The translations under genes were made by a program, and so were the position numbers. DNA of 23,683 nucleotides from Anoxynatronum sp033549305 (GTDB lineage Bacteria > Bacillota > Clostridia > Peptostreptococcales > Tindalliaceae): positions 1 through 23,683 of the forward strand of contig JAWSUV010000034.1 in NCBI GenBank assembly GCA_033549305.1, read 5' to 3'. Shown here one piece after another: positions 6,150 to 15,127 of the stretch (position 1 is the first letter of the stretch; each line of letters starts with the position of its first letter). The notes beneath the pieces were generated by a model that had not been told where the DNA came from, did no database searches, and was given only the letters and a program-made list of their open reading frames with translations.

Positions 6150-7949
6150 ATGAAAAAGAAAGTGATTGCTCTTTTGACAGTCCTGCTAGCCCTGGCCCTG
6201 GTGGTTACGGCAGTGCTAAGCGTTAATGTTGAACTGAATCTTCGGATCCGCAGAAGGGTCCAGCAGCTGCCGTTGGTGGGATCCTATGAAACTTATGCGA
6301 TCTCCCCCCAGGTGGTATACCTGCAGGAGGGGGGCGTTCTCGTCGAGCCCTATACCGAAGAGCTGCTGCGCCTCAACGGGGAAACCGGCAAAACCCATTT
6401 CAACCTCTTCTGGCTGCGGGATTCCCTGTACACCCACCATTACGATGCTGCCATCGGGCAGACCAATCTGGTGGGTCCGGACCATTTCATCACCATCTCC
6501 GACGCGGGAGAGGTTTCCATTGACGGTGTTCCGGAAGACGTCCAAATCCTGCCGGTCCACCTGGAAGAAAGCACCTTCCTGCCCTACGAGGACCTGGCCG
6601 CCCTGGCCATTTTTGACACCCTCGGGATTCGGCTGCAGGAGGGAACCACCAGCGGCCATGTGATTTTTTCGAACAACTTCCTGCCTTACCGGCGCCTGGA
6701 GCTGGATTCCGGCCAGCTGATTTTCGAGGACATCGCGCAACTGGATGCCTATCGGGAGAAACGCCAGTCGCTGGAGCCTTACATGAAACTGCAGGCCATC
6801 CGGGAGCCCATCCGGATCCTCGAACAGTCCCCGGGCGGGCCGGCCCTGGCCTTTGCATCCGGGGAAGACCAGATCACCGTGGTCACCGGGAACGGCACCA
6901 TTGGCGTGATCCGGGAGACCGACAGCCGGCTGGCAGCCCTGGAAACGGTTCAGGCGGCCACGTTGCCTGATTGGCAGCCGCCCCTGGACGAGCCGGTCAT
7001 GCTGGTCTGGGAGGCCGTGTATGGGCGAAACCCGGATGTGGACACCCTGCCGGACATGCCCGGGGTCAATGTGGTCTCCCCCACCTGGTATGACCTCACG
7101 GACGAGGCGGGAAACGTCTCCTCCAAGGTGTCCAATGCGTACATTCGCTGGGCCCGGGAGAACGGGTTCCAGATCTGGGCCCTGGTGACCAACGAATTTG
7201 ACATTGACCGGACCCACGCATTCTTAAAAAGTGCAGACGCCCGGCAGCGGTTCATCGACCGCATGATCAGCGAGGCCCTGACCCACGGGTACGAGGGCAT
7301 CAACGTGGATTTCGAACACATCTACATGGATGACCGGGACCGGCTGACCCATTTCATCAACGAGCTGGCCTGGGCCATGCGGCAGCATGATCTGGTCCTG
7401 TCCATGGATGTGACCATCATGGGGGGCAGTGACAACTGGTCCAAATGCTACGACCACGAATACCTGGGCCGGATCGTCGATTACCTGATCATCATGACCT
7501 ACGACGAGCACTGGGCGTCCAGCCCCGTCAGCGGGCCGGTAGCCTCCTACCTCTGGGTGGAACGGGGCATGACTGAACTGACCCGGGTGGTGGACCCGGA
7601 CCGGCTGGTTATGGGGCTGAACTTCTACACACGGGTCTGGCGGGAACGGCCCTCCACCGAGCGGGCCAACCGGATGGTCAACCGGTCCACTGCCATCGGC
7701 ATGCCGGCTCAGGCCAATTTCATTGAAAACAACAGTCTTTCCCCCTTCTGGGACGAGGAATCCAAACTCTACTACGCCGCCTTCATTGACGGGGAAGACC
7801 TGGTGAAAATCTGGATCGAAAACACCGAGACCCTGTCCATCCGGGCAGGCCTGGTCCATGAACTGGGCCTGGCGGGCATTGCCGGCTGGCAGCGGAGCTT
7901 TGCCGCCGACGATGTCTGGCCGGCCCTGCGGGACGTGGTGTTTAGGTAG
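6150..7949 (+). CDS. Glycoside hydrolase family 18 protein, secreted or membrane-anchored
   Basis: 599 aa from the ATG at 6150, preceded by AGGAAGGAAATTGCC; an upstream in-frame ATG at 6117 lacks this site. Residues 1-28 form a signal peptide or anchor (MKKK followed by a Leu/Val helix). Residues about 30-250 are an N-terminal domain I cannot name. The C-terminal GH18 barrel (about 280-597) contains YEGINVDFE with D387 and the catalytic acid E389, then LSMDVTIMGG and IIMTYDEHW, all usual GH18 strands. GH18 enzymes cleave beta-1,4 GlcNAc-containing polymers; in Firmicutes many act on peptidoglycan or spore cortex. It stands alone with its own upstream region. The exact substrate cannot be read from sequence. 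Confidence 0.88.
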   Translation: MKKKVIALLTVLLALALVVTAVLSVNVELNLRIRRRVQQLPLVGSYETYAISPQVVYLQEGGVLVEPYTEELLRLNGETGKTHFNLFWLRDSLYTHHYDAAIGQTNLVGPDHFITISDAGEVSIDGVPEDVQILPVHLEESTFLPYEDLAALAIFDTLGIRLQEGTTSGHVIFSNNFLPYRRLELDSGQLIFEDIAQLDAYREKRQSLEPYMKLQAIREPIRILEQSPGGPALAFASGEDQITVVTGNGTIGVIRETDSRLAALETVQAATLPDWQPPLDEPVMLVWEAVYGRNPDVDTLPDMPGVNVVSPTWYDLTDEAGNVSSKVSNAYIRWARENGFQIWALVTNEFDIDRTHAFLKSADARQRFIDRMISEALTHGYEGINVDFEHIYMDDRDRLTHFINELAWAMRQHDLVLSMDVTIMGGSDNWSKCYDHEYLGRIVDYLIIMTYDEHWASSPVSGPVASYLWVERGMTELTRVVDPDRLVMGLNFYTRVWRERPSTERANRMVNRSTAIGMPAQANFIENNSLSPFWDEESKLYYAAFIDGEDLVKIWIENTETLSIRAGLVHELGLAGIAGWQRSFAADDVWPALRDVVFR

Positions 7950-8059
7950 GCTGGTTGATGGTCTGGAGAGAGGGAGTTCGGCAAAACCGTGACCTTCGCT
8001 TTTCAGGGGGCAGTGTAGCATCACGAAAATGCTGGGAACCACGGTATCATTTATCCCGG

Positions 8060-8600
8060 GATGTGCAGTGGATGACCGCCGGAGGAGACATCATGCACAA
8101 GGAATACCGCGAAAAAGAGTTTCTGAACAAGGGCGGGGTTTTCCACATGATTAAGCTGTGGGTGAACCTGCCGAAAATAGACAAGTTCGTACCAGTACAT
8201 TACCAGGACCTACCCAACAGCAAGTTGGGGAAAATGGAGTTTCCAGAGGATGCCGGAAATGTCACCGTTGTTTCCGGCGAGTTTATGGGCGTGAAGGGTG
8301 ACGGCAGGGTCACCTTTGAAGAGCCAGAGGATTACAATACGGGCATTCTCATCACTGAAGACCAGGCCGTGATCAATGACACAGCCTGTGCCCACCTGGA
8401 TTTCATCCTCTTCGAAAAACCAGGCAGGAATAATAAGCCTGGAATCAGGTGAAAAAGGCGAGAAGTTTATCGTCCTCAGCGGAGAGCCTTTGAATGAGCC
8501 AGCTGTAGCAGGCGGTCACTTTGTGATAAACACACGGGAAGAACTGGACCAGGCTCTCCAGGATCACCTTGAGGGAAAATTTGGTACCGAAAATTTTTAA
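8060..8600 (+). pseudogene. Remnant of a pirin family gene
   Basis: Reading from about 8060, DVQWMTAGGDIMHKEY and LWVNLPKIDKFVPVHYQDL match the middle of pirin-like cupins (iron-binding, quercetinase-type fold). About 100 N-terminal residues, including the first metal-binding His motif, are absent upstream. That frame ends at TGA 8450-8452. In another frame the C-terminus is recognisable as FIVLSGEPLNEPAVAGGHFVINTREEL up to TAA at 8600. So the gene has lost its N-terminus and carries at least one frameshift near 8430. A terminator hairpin still follows it. Confidence 0.7.
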
Positions 8601-8626
8601 TGTGGCCAACTTAATGAAGTAATGGC

Positions 8627-8664
8627 AACCATCCGTTGATCTTTATGGCCAATGGATGGTTTTT
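8627..8664 (+). terminator. Terminator after the pirin remnant
   Basis: AACCATCC (8627-8634) pairs with GGATGGTT (8654-8661) around a 19-nt loop and is followed by a T run to 8664. Confidence 0.5.
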
Positions 8665-8787
8665 CAGTTCAGATATATAAACAATTTCAAGCGAGATAGC
8701 GTAGTAGGATTTAGAGGCTCTGGCAATAGGTTAAGAAATATGCACATTTATAAAGAGAACAAAATGGCTCATTTGGAGGCGTCATAC

Positions 8788-9393
8788 ATGGAATTTAACC
8801 AAAAGTTGCAGATGCTGCGAAAAGAAAAACAGCTGACACAGGAGGAACTGTCCGAAATCCTTTTTGTTTCACGTACGGCAATTTCAAAATGGGAATCCGG
8901 CCGGGGATTTCCCAGCATCGATTCCTTAAAAGCCATATCCGCCACATTTGCCGTCTCCATCGACGACATCCTGTCCAGTGAGGAAATCATAAGAGCCGCT
9001 GAGGAAGACAAAAAGGACAGCGGAATTCGCTTGAGAGCAAGCCTGTTTGGATTAATGGATATGATGAACATGATGCTTTTTTTCCTGCCCTTGTTTGGCA
9101 AGGATAATGGTGAGTGGATTGAAAATGTTTCTTTGTTGGCCCTTCGGGACCTGCCGGCGTATGTCTTTTATCCCTACGCAGGCGTCATCATTTTGGCGGT
9201 GATTCTTGGCGGGTTGCAGGTGCTTCTCCAAAGCCAAGAGTACCCGTTCTGGATTAAGTACAGCGGTTTGCTCTCCATTGCAGTCACCATGATGGCAGCC
9301 ACCATCTTTATCATCAGTCAACAACCCTACATCGCTTTTATCATGTTGTGGATCCTTGTCATAAAAGGCGCTTTGTACATAAAAAAGCCATGA
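8788..9393 (+). CDS. XRE-family regulator with C-terminal membrane domain
   Basis: 201 aa from the ATG at 8788, chosen because TTGGAGG lies about 10 nt upstream; earlier in-frame ATG codons lack it. Residues 6-61 are a Cro/C1-type helix-turn-helix (LTQEELSEILFVSRTAISKWESG, then P42-S43 and DDIL). Residues 84-200 contain about four hydrophobic segments (near 86-103, 124-147, 157-177, 181-197). Such XRE-plus-membrane proteins are common in Firmicutes, where they are thought to respond to envelope signals and often control neighbouring membrane genes. The PAP2 gene 108 bp downstream is a possible target. No ligand can be inferred. Confidence 0.85.
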   Translation: MEFNQKLQMLRKEKQLTQEELSEILFVSRTAISKWESGRGFPSIDSLKAISATFAVSIDDILSSEEIIRAAEEDKKDSGIRLRASLFGLMDMMNMMLFFLPLFGKDNGEWIENVSLLALRDLPAYVFYPYAGVIILAVILGGLQVLLQSQEYPFWIKYSGLLSIAVTMMAATIFIISQQPYIAFIMLWILVIKGALYIKKP

Positions 9394-9501
9394 CACGAAA
9401 GGTGTCGGCCCTGTGACACGGTGATGCTTACCAACAAAACATCTCCATGGTAAGGTTTGGGAGGATATTGTATCCAACTAAAACTTAATGGAGGCATTAA
9501 A

Positions 9502-10197
9502 ATGAAAAAGTGGGAAACAGGGTTTGTCTGGTCAGGGGTATTGCTCATGTTATTTGTGGCCATCACCACGCTGGTGATGAAAGTGGATGTGAGGCAGATC
9601 GGTCCCCTGGAATCGGAAGTGGGCCTGGCAACCATCAACCAGTTTTTCTTTGAAAGACTGGGCGTGAATGTGGTGTTTTATACCATTACCGACTGGCTGG
9701 GCATTGTTGCCATTCTCCAGGCCGTTGGTTTTGGGGTGTTGGGTGCGGCACAATGGGTTAAACGAAGAAGCCTGTTGAAGGTAGACCCGGACATCCTACT
9801 GCTGGGAGGGGTTTACCTTGTTGTGATGGTGCTCTACACCGTGTTTGAAATCATGATTGTGAATTATCGACCAATCCTTCTGACAGAACAGCTGGAGGCA
9901 TCCTTTCCCTCAACCCATACCATGGTTGTGTTGTGCATCATGGGGACCGGGATGGAGCAAATCAGGAAACGGGTTGTGAAACAACCGATTCGGCTGATGG
10001 CAAAGGGTTTGTCCCTGATCATCATAGGGGTAACAGTCTTGGGCCGGTTGTTGGCAGGGGTGCACTGGGTTGCCGACATTGCCGCAGGGGTTTTGCTGGG
10101 CTCAGCCTTGGTGCTGTTCTATTCTTCGGCAGTCACGCTGCTTGATGAGCAGAAAGGACGAACCTGGGGTGATTCAAACGATGAAAAATTGACGTGA
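9502..10197 (+). CDS. PAP2-family membrane phosphatase
   Basis: 231 aa from the ATG at 9502 with GGAGG 8 nt upstream. About six membrane helices are visible. The PAP2 motifs are NYRP (121-124), FPSTHT (135-140, the PSxH box) and GRLLAGVHWVAD (181-192) with R182, H188 and D192. These enzymes dephosphorylate lipid phosphates such as undecaprenyl pyrophosphate or phosphatidic acid at the outer face of the membrane. The Lys expected seven residues before R123 in motif 1 is E116, which is unusual and may change activity. The next gene follows after 15 bp, so they are probably co-transcribed. Confidence 0.85.
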   Translation: MKKWETGFVWSGVLLMLFVAITTLVMKVDVRQIGPLESEVGLATINQFFFERLGVNVVFYTITDWLGIVAILQAVGFGVLGAAQWVKRRSLLKVDPDILLLGGVYLVVMVLYTVFEIMIVNYRPILLTEQLEASFPSTHTMVVLCIMGTGMEQIRKRVVKQPIRLMAKGLSLIIIGVTVLGRLLAGVHWVADIAAGVLLGSALVLFYSSAVTLLDEQKGRTWGDSNDEKLT

Positions 10198-10212
10198 AGT
10201 GGAGGAAAAAAT

Positions 10213-11160
10213 ATGCGCATATTGGTCTACGGCGCCGGTGTCATCGGCAGTATCTTTGCAGGCAGGCTTGCAGCCGCCGGACAAAATGTCACAGTGCTGG
10301 CGCGGGGCAAACGCCTTGAACAGATTCAACAGCAGGGAATTGTCCTTGCAAGCCCTGGTTCAGGACCGGAGGTTGTGATTCCGGTGAACACCGTTGAAAG
10401 CCTTGCCCCTGATGATGAGTACGATTTTGTGCTCGTGGTCATGCAGCGGACCCAGATTGATGACGTGTTGCCTGTTTTGGCCAGGAACGTTTCACAAAAC
10501 CTTGTTTTTGTTGTCAACACAGCGGGAGGGTATGAACAATGGGTGAATGCCGTTGGTAAGAATCGGTTGCTGCTGGGCTTTCCCTCTGCAGGCGGCGAAA
10601 GGGTAGGTCACAAGGTGGTTCATTTCATCGGAAGAGGTTTCTTGCGCGTCTTTCAGACCACGACCTTCGGTGAATACAGTGGTCAAAAAACGGATCGAGT
10701 GAACACACTGATCCGAATGTTTCATCACGCCCGCATTCCTTCTGTTTTCTGTAACGACATGGACGCCTGGCAGAAAACACATGTCGCCATGATGACGTGC
10801 ATCGCCAATGCGCTGTACGGGTATCATTGCGACAATAACAAACTTTCTCGTTCTTACAGTGACATAAAGCTGATGTTGCAGGGGATTCACGAAGGATTCC
10901 GTGTCCTCAACAGCCTGGGAATCAAAACGAAGCCTTTTAAGCTCTGGTACATGAAACTGCCGGTGTGGCTCATTGCAGGCCCTTTTAAAGTCTTTATGGG
11001 AACAAAACTGGCGGAAGTCACCTTTGCCAGGCATTGTGTGGCAGCAAAACCGGAAATGATTTGCCTGCAGGCCGAATTTGATGAGCTCATTGCACGGAGC
11101 ACAGTGGCCACACCCGCCATTGATGCATTGCGAAAAAACCTAAATATTGAGCTCGAATGA
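10213..11160 (+). CDS. Ketopantoate reductase (ApbA/PanE) family protein
   Basis: 315 aa; GTGGAGGAAAAAAT precedes the ATG. Residues 1-30 form the Rossmann start, with GAGVIGS at 7-13, followed by VTVLARGKR typical of NADP-binding PanE enzymes. K188 in WQKTHVAMM fits the catalytic Lys position, and the C-terminal helical domain is complete. PanE reduces 2-dehydropantoate to pantoate in CoA synthesis. No other pantothenate gene is nearby, and the central sequence (SAGGERVGHKVVHF) departs from classical PanE, so a different 2-keto acid substrate is possible. Likely co-transcribed with the PAP2 gene. Confidence 0.8.
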   Translation: MRILVYGAGVIGSIFAGRLAAAGQNVTVLARGKRLEQIQQQGIVLASPGSGPEVVIPVNTVESLAPDDEYDFVLVVMQRTQIDDVLPVLARNVSQNLVFVVNTAGGYEQWVNAVGKNRLLLGFPSAGGERVGHKVVHFIGRGFLRVFQTTTFGEYSGQKTDRVNTLIRMFHHARIPSVFCNDMDAWQKTHVAMMTCIANALYGYHCDNNKLSRSYSDIKLMLQGIHEGFRVLNSLGIKTKPFKLWYMKLPVWLIAGPFKVFMGTKLAEVTFARHCVAAKPEMICLQAEFDELIARSTVATPAIDALRKNLNIELE

Positions 11161-11267
11161 ACGCAAATACCATTGCCTAATGTACAAATTTAGTTTGATT
11201 AACGATGTCCAGAGAATTAATCGGTTACAAGCATGCCATGAGACATATGATAGATGGGAGAGTCATA

Positions 11268-11480
11268 ATGAAAACATTGATTGATTTACGGGAAACTCAA
11301 ACAAGTGAGCTCGTTGAAGCAGCTGAGAAAACATTTGAAGAGACATTAGAGGTGATCCCGTTGGGAATCCAGCCCATCGCGCCATGCATTAGCTGCTTGG
11401 AGCTGTTGGCTCAAAACCCCCGGCATCTGTGTCCACAAAGACCCCATGGCAGCCTCCTATTCCCGTTACGTGAACAGTGA
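11268..11480 (+). CDS. Unrecognised short ORF, probably N-terminus of a broken gene
   Basis: The ATG at 11268 has GGGAG about 9 nt upstream. The first 35 residues (starting MKTLIDLRETQTSELV, then an acidic helix) look like real protein. After about residue 40 the sequence turns into Pro/Arg-rich text typical of a wrong frame and stops at 11480. The overlapping frame starting at 11446 looks coding, so a frameshift around 11355-11440 is likely. I do not recognise the family. Confidence 0.35.
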   Translation: MKTLIDLRETQTSELVEAAEKTFEETLEVIPLGIQPIAPCISCLELLAQNPRHLCPQRPHGSLLFPLREQ

Positions 11481-11874
11481 CACGGTGATCCTGCTGCTGG
11501 ACACCGCCCAGGGTTTTATCAACCAACAGGCGAAGGCCTTTTTTGACAGAAACATTCCCCATTACCATCCCTACATCGAGCTGGTGACGGGCGAATGTCA
11601 CCACGTTGCCCGGTATGATCGTTACCCAGACCTGGTATTTCACTTTGATATGGAGGGTTTAACCACCCAGGAGGAAACAGTGATCGAAGATTACCTGGCA
11701 CGGGCAGCCTTCCATTTTAAGTCGAAGGCGTTTCGACTTGTGGGTAACGCCGACAGCTATGAGTTGCGTCCATTGAAACCCCGAAAGGCTAAGAACCGTA
11801 CTGTTCTGGGTGAAACCCTATGTAATGGGCATGATAGCTTATTTCATAGTAACAATTATATTGGAAACCATTAA
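11446..11874 (+). pseudogene. Unrecognised protein fragment, possible continuation of the preceding ORF
   Basis: In this frame protein-like sequence begins near 11420 (GICVHKDPMAASYSRYVNSD) and continues through a hydrophobic strand VILLLDTAQGF, ELVTGECHHVARYDRYPDLVFHF and a conserved-looking AFRLVGNADSYELRPLKP, after which the quality drops. There is no good ribosome binding site at the ATG at 11446. It is probably the body of the gene starting at 11268, separated by a frameshift. No domain was identified. Confidence 0.35.
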
Positions 11875-12184
11875 TGCAAAAACAATGGATAACCGATTTG
11901 TTGTATTGGCATTTATATTGTTGGCGGTTGTGATTACCGCTCACTTCTTTGCAAAGCAAACCGAAAAAAGATCCGATAGGAAAATTGATACGGTTACATT
12001 ACCTCCGTTTCCACCGTCCGTGCACCGTGCCATTTTACCACATAGCCACCAATCCGTCATCCTGTTGCATCAGTATTCTCTGGATTTCATCCGGATTAGC
12101 AGGTGTGAACAGGTTCGGGGACTTTCCGGTCATTGTCAATTGGCGAAAAAAAAGTGTCCGCCAGGCTCAGTCTTGCAATGCTGA
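11810..12184 (+). pseudogene. Fragment of a small membrane protein
   Basis: The frame from about 11800 gives FWVKPYVMGMIAYFIVTIIL and FVVLAFILLAVVITAHFFA, two membrane helices, then a basic tail KQTEKRSDRK. After about codon 62 the remaining residues (Pro/His/Cys-rich) do not look coding. It lacks a ribosome binding site and overlaps the previous fragment. Probably a C-terminal scrap of a membrane protein; family unknown. Confidence 0.3.
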
Positions 12185-12266
12185 TCGAAGAACGTTGACA
12201 GACAAAGTAAATATCGGTAGAGATTTATGCGGATCAAAGGTCACCGGTTGGCCAATCTTCACCGCA
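12000..12266. other. Non-coding gap before the cysteine-synthase gene
   Basis: No frame with protein-like sequence was seen on either strand. It is the end of the debris region that starts near 11161 and the downstream flank of the convergent minus-strand cluster. No strong terminator hairpin was found after the cysteine-synthase stop. Confidence 0.4.
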
Positions 12267-13367
12267 TCATGGGCGGCAGGTGGGTTCGTTGGCACAGCAG
12301 CCAATCGGTGAGGATTCATCATCCTTCTGGCAGCGGATGCAGCGCCTGGCTTTGTAGCTGATGAGTTCCACATCCTTCGACAGAAAGTCCTCCTTCACTG
12401 GCTCCTCTTTCATTAAATCGGTGCTGAGGTATTTTTTATTGTCGTCCGAGAACACGGTCACCACCACGCTGTCTTTGGGATGCTCATTCTGAATTTTCAG
12501 GGCCCCCAGGAAATTCGCCCCGGAGGAGATGCCCACGCCAAGCCCCAGTTGCCGGGCCAGTTTCTGGGCCATGATAATCGCATCACCGTCGTCCACCGCC
12601 ACAATATCATCCAGTTCATCCAGCCTGACGATCTCCGGAATAAATTCGTCCGAAATGCCCTGGATCCGGTGTTTTCCAGTTTTGTAGCCCGTGGTCATGG
12701 TTGGCGAATTAGCGGGCTCCAAGGGGTGTATTTTCATCGTATCCTTCTTGCTCTGTAGATACTGGCCAATTCCCATAATGGTGCCGCCCGTCCCCACACC
12801 TGCCACGAAAACGTCCGGCTCAAGGTGCTGGTTTTTCAGCTGGTGCCAAATTTCCGGCCCGGTGGTCAGAAAATGAGCCTCGCAGTTGTGGGTATTGGAA
12901 AACTGGTGCGGCAGAAAACTGTATTCCAGTTTCGCAGCCAGCTTCTCCGCCAGGTCGATGCTGCCCAAAAAGCCGCCCTGCTCATGGCTCACCAGCTCGA
13001 TATCCGCTCCAAAGCTCCTAATCAGGTTGATCCGCTCCTGGCTCATCCAGTCGGGCATGAAAATGGTCACCGGATGCCCCAGAGCCCGGCCAATGGCTGA
13101 AAAGGCGATGCCGGTATTGCCGCTGGTGGCTTCGATGATCCGTGCCCTTGGATCAATTTCACCGCTTTCATAAGCCTTTTTCAGAATGTGCAGCGCCATT
13201 CTGTCCTTGATGCTGCCCGTCAGGTTGTAATGCTCCGCCTTCACATAAATCATACGTTCCGCGCCCTGGTAGCGGAACTTGATTTCCAGCATGGGCGTGG
13301 CTCCGATCATGCTGGATAAAAACATGAACTTTTCAGAGCGTGTGTTCGTCTGCGATTGCATTGCCAT
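12267..13367 (-). CDS. Cysteine synthase-like PLP enzyme with a Cys-rich C-terminal tail
   Basis: 366 aa from the ATG at 13367 with AGGAGG 9 nt upstream. K54 in NLTGSIKDR is the PLP-binding Lys; TSGNTG (81-86) binds the substrate carboxylate; GTGGTIMGIG binds the PLP phosphate. This is the fold-type II family of O-acetylserine sulfhydrylases and cystathionine beta-synthases (cytoplasmic, sulfur assimilation). Classical CysK is about 310 aa; here roughly 45 residues are added, ending in C343-x2-C346, C357-C358 and C364, a pattern suited to metal or Fe-S binding. The gene follows dhaL by 77 bp on the same strand. It may make cysteine or use another beta-substituted amino acid. Confidence 0.85.
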   Translation of the reverse strand: MAMQSQTNTRSEKFMFLSSMIGATPMLEIKFRYQGAERMIYVKAEHYNLTGSIKDRMALHILKKAYESGEIDPRARIIEATSGNTGIAFSAIGRALGHPVTIFMPDWMSQERINLIRSFGADIELVSHEQGGFLGSIDLAEKLAAKLEYSFLPHQFSNTHNCEAHFLTTGPEIWHQLKNQHLEPDVFVAGVGTGGTIMGIGQYLQSKKDTMKIHPLEPANSPTMTTGYKTGKHRIQGISDEFIPEIVRLDELDDIVAVDDGDAIIMAQKLARQLGLGVGISSGANFLGALKIQNEHPKDSVVVTVFSDDNKKYLSTDLMKEEPVKEDFLSKDVELISYKARRCIRCQKDDESSPIGCCANEPTCRP

Positions 13368-13444
13368 ATTCAAGCACCTCCTATTTGTCAGTTGTGCACA
13401 TTCCCAGTTTTGAGGACCCCCGGATTCTCTGTCCGAAAAATGCC

Positions 13445-14095
13445 TCAAGAATCCTTGGCCGCCTGCCGGCAGTAGTCCGCACAACCTTTCATCAGCAGCA
13501 TACCCACCGTTGCACCGCCATCCTGAATGCCAATGCTTTTTTCACGGTAATAGGCAGCCCGGCCGTGAACAGAACGCATTTCCTTCGTTTTTTCCATCCC
13601 TTCCTCCGCGGCCGCCCTGCCTTTTTCCAGCACATATGAAAAAGAAGAGGTTGACTGGAGTTCGGCTTTCATAGTATCCACCGCCGGATACAAGGCATCT
13701 ACAATGGTCTTTTCCCCCGGTTTCGCCCCTCCTTTTTCCATTAGGGAACGGACTCCTGCCTCCAGCCCCCCGACAAACATACCGGCATCCATGCTTTCAG
13801 ATCCTTTGAGAGACTTGGCCATACCCATAAACACAATGGACAGCAACGTCCCCAGTGTCGACGGCGCGGCTTCGTTCAACGTTTTGGAGATCTTCAGGAA
13901 GAGCCGGCCCAAGTCTTTTTCATCTGTTGACATGAGTCCTTCAGACACTTTCGTAAAACCGCCGGCCATGCTGAGCCCCAGGTCACCGTCACCATTCTGG
14001 GCATCCAGCCGGATCAGCAGTTCTTTATTCTCCACCATTTCCTGTGTAATCATCTCAAACATGTCCACTACATTTTGGGACGTCATGTACAGCAC
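13445..14095 (-). CDS. dhaL: DhaL-type dihydroxyacetone kinase nucleotide-binding subunit
   Basis: About 216 aa. The GTG at 14095 is preferred because GAGG lies 8 nt upstream; GTG 14104 and ATG 14086 are alternatives. DAQNGDGDLGLSM near residue 30 is the Asp-rich Mg/ADP loop of DhaL, STLGTLL and a late IGIQDGGATVGMLL complete the family pattern, and the length is typical. DhaL phosphorylates the substrate bound covalently to DhaK. In PTS-type systems DhaL-ADP is rephosphorylated by DhaM; no dhaM is in the window, so the phosphoryl donor is either encoded elsewhere or is ATP. It starts within about 12 nt of the dhaK stop, so the two are translationally linked. Confidence 0.85.
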   Translation of the reverse strand: MLYMTSQNVVDMFEMITQEMVENKELLIRLDAQNGDGDLGLSMAGGFTKVSEGLMSTDEKDLGRLFLKISKTLNEAAPSTLGTLLSIVFMGMAKSLKGSESMDAGMFVGGLEAGVRSLMEKGGAKPGEKTIVDALYPAVDTMKAELQSTSSFSYVLEKGRAAAEEGMEKTKEMRSVHGRAAYYREKSIGIQDGGATVGMLLMKGCADYCRQAAKDS

Positions 14096-14106
14096 ATTTC
14101 TCACCT

Positions 14107-15114
14107 CTACTTATTGTGATTAGTATAGAACGGAGTGCTGGCCGGATGAGAAAGCAGTGACTTTAACTGCTCATCAAGCTTAAAGACCGTGATGGACAGG
14201 CCGCTCATCTCCATGGAGGTGGCAAACTCGCCGATATGGGGCATGAAAATGCTCACGCCCTTCTCCTTCAGCAGCTCATGCACCCGCCTGTAGCAGATCA
14301 GCTGCTCTTCCAGCGGAGTTGCCCCCAGTCCGTTGACCATCACGGACACCTCATCACCCTCGCTGAGCGGCAGATCCCCCAGAATGCTGTCCATGATGGT
14401 GTCAACAATTTCGTCCGCCGTTTTCAGATCCCCCACTTCGATGCCCGGTTCGCCGTGAATGCCCATGCCGATCTCCATCTGATGATCCTCAATGGTAAAC
14501 GTGGGTTTACCCACTTCCGGAACAATACAGGGTGTCAGGGCAACCCCCATGGTCCGGATATTGTCCAGGGCTTTCTCCACCGTTTGGGTGACTCCTGCCA
14601 GATCCATCATGTGATCCGCTGCGGCGCCGGCAATTTTAAACGCATACACCATGCCAGCGACACCTCTGCGTTTCTCTGCTTCTTCTTTGGGGCTGGAAGC
14701 CACATCATCCCTTACCCGCACCGTTGCCGTCTTGATATCATTGAATTCCACTTCTTCAATCGCCAGATCAAAATTCAGGATATCACCGCCGTAATTGCCA
14801 TAGAGGCACAGCACCCCTGATCCAAAATCGCAGGCTTCAATCATCTGCGCCATTTTAGTCGCTGAGGGAGAGGCGAACACATTTCCCACCGCACAGCCGT
14901 CGATCATTCCCTGTCCCACATAGCCCAGGAATACCGGCAGATGACCGCTGCCGCCGGCTGTCACAATGCCCACTTTACCTTCCTTTGTCGGCGTATTCTT
15001 GATTAAGATTCGTTTATCATCATTCAAAAACGTCACACGGTCACCGTAAGCATAAAGAATGCCCTGCATGGTTTCATCAACAAAATTTTCCGGCTGGTTA
15101 ATGATTTTTTTCAT
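14107..15114 (-). CDS. dhaK: DhaK-type dihydroxyacetone kinase substrate-binding subunit
   Basis: 335 aa from the ATG at 15114 with GAGGAGGG upstream; the longer upstream frame overlaps livF and is rejected. H220 in GIHGEPG is the His that forms a hemiaminal with the keto group of the substrate. H58 in GGSGH and D111 in NYGGD correspond to the other active-site residues. The protein binds dihydroxyacetone or related short ketoses and phosphorylation is completed by DhaL. It lies 13 bp after livF. Position in a Liv-transporter and ribokinase cluster suggests the true substrate could be a tetrulose or other ketose rather than dihydroxyacetone; that is inference. Confidence 0.9.
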   Translation of the reverse strand: MKKIINQPENFVDETMQGILYAYGDRVTFLNDDKRILIKNTPTKEGKVGIVTAGGSGHLPVFLGYVGQGMIDGCAVGNVFASPSATKMAQMIEACDFGSGVLCLYGNYGGDILNFDLAIEEVEFNDIKTATVRVRDDVASSPKEEAEKRRGVAGMVYAFKIAGAAADHMMDLAGVTQTVEKALDNIRTMGVALTPCIVPEVGKPTFTIEDHQMEIGMGIHGEPGIEVGDLKTADEIVDTIMDSILGDLPLSEGDEVSVMVNGLGATPLEEQLICYRRVHELLKEKGVSIFMPHIGEFATSMEMSGLSITVFKLDEQLKSLLSHPASTPFYTNHNK

Positions 15115-15127
15115 CCTGAGCCCTCCT

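Noticed and set aside
6216..8042. Long - strand ORFs of 333 and 272 codons
   Set aside because: Antisense shadows of the GH18 gene caused by its high-GC codon use; no protein family signal.
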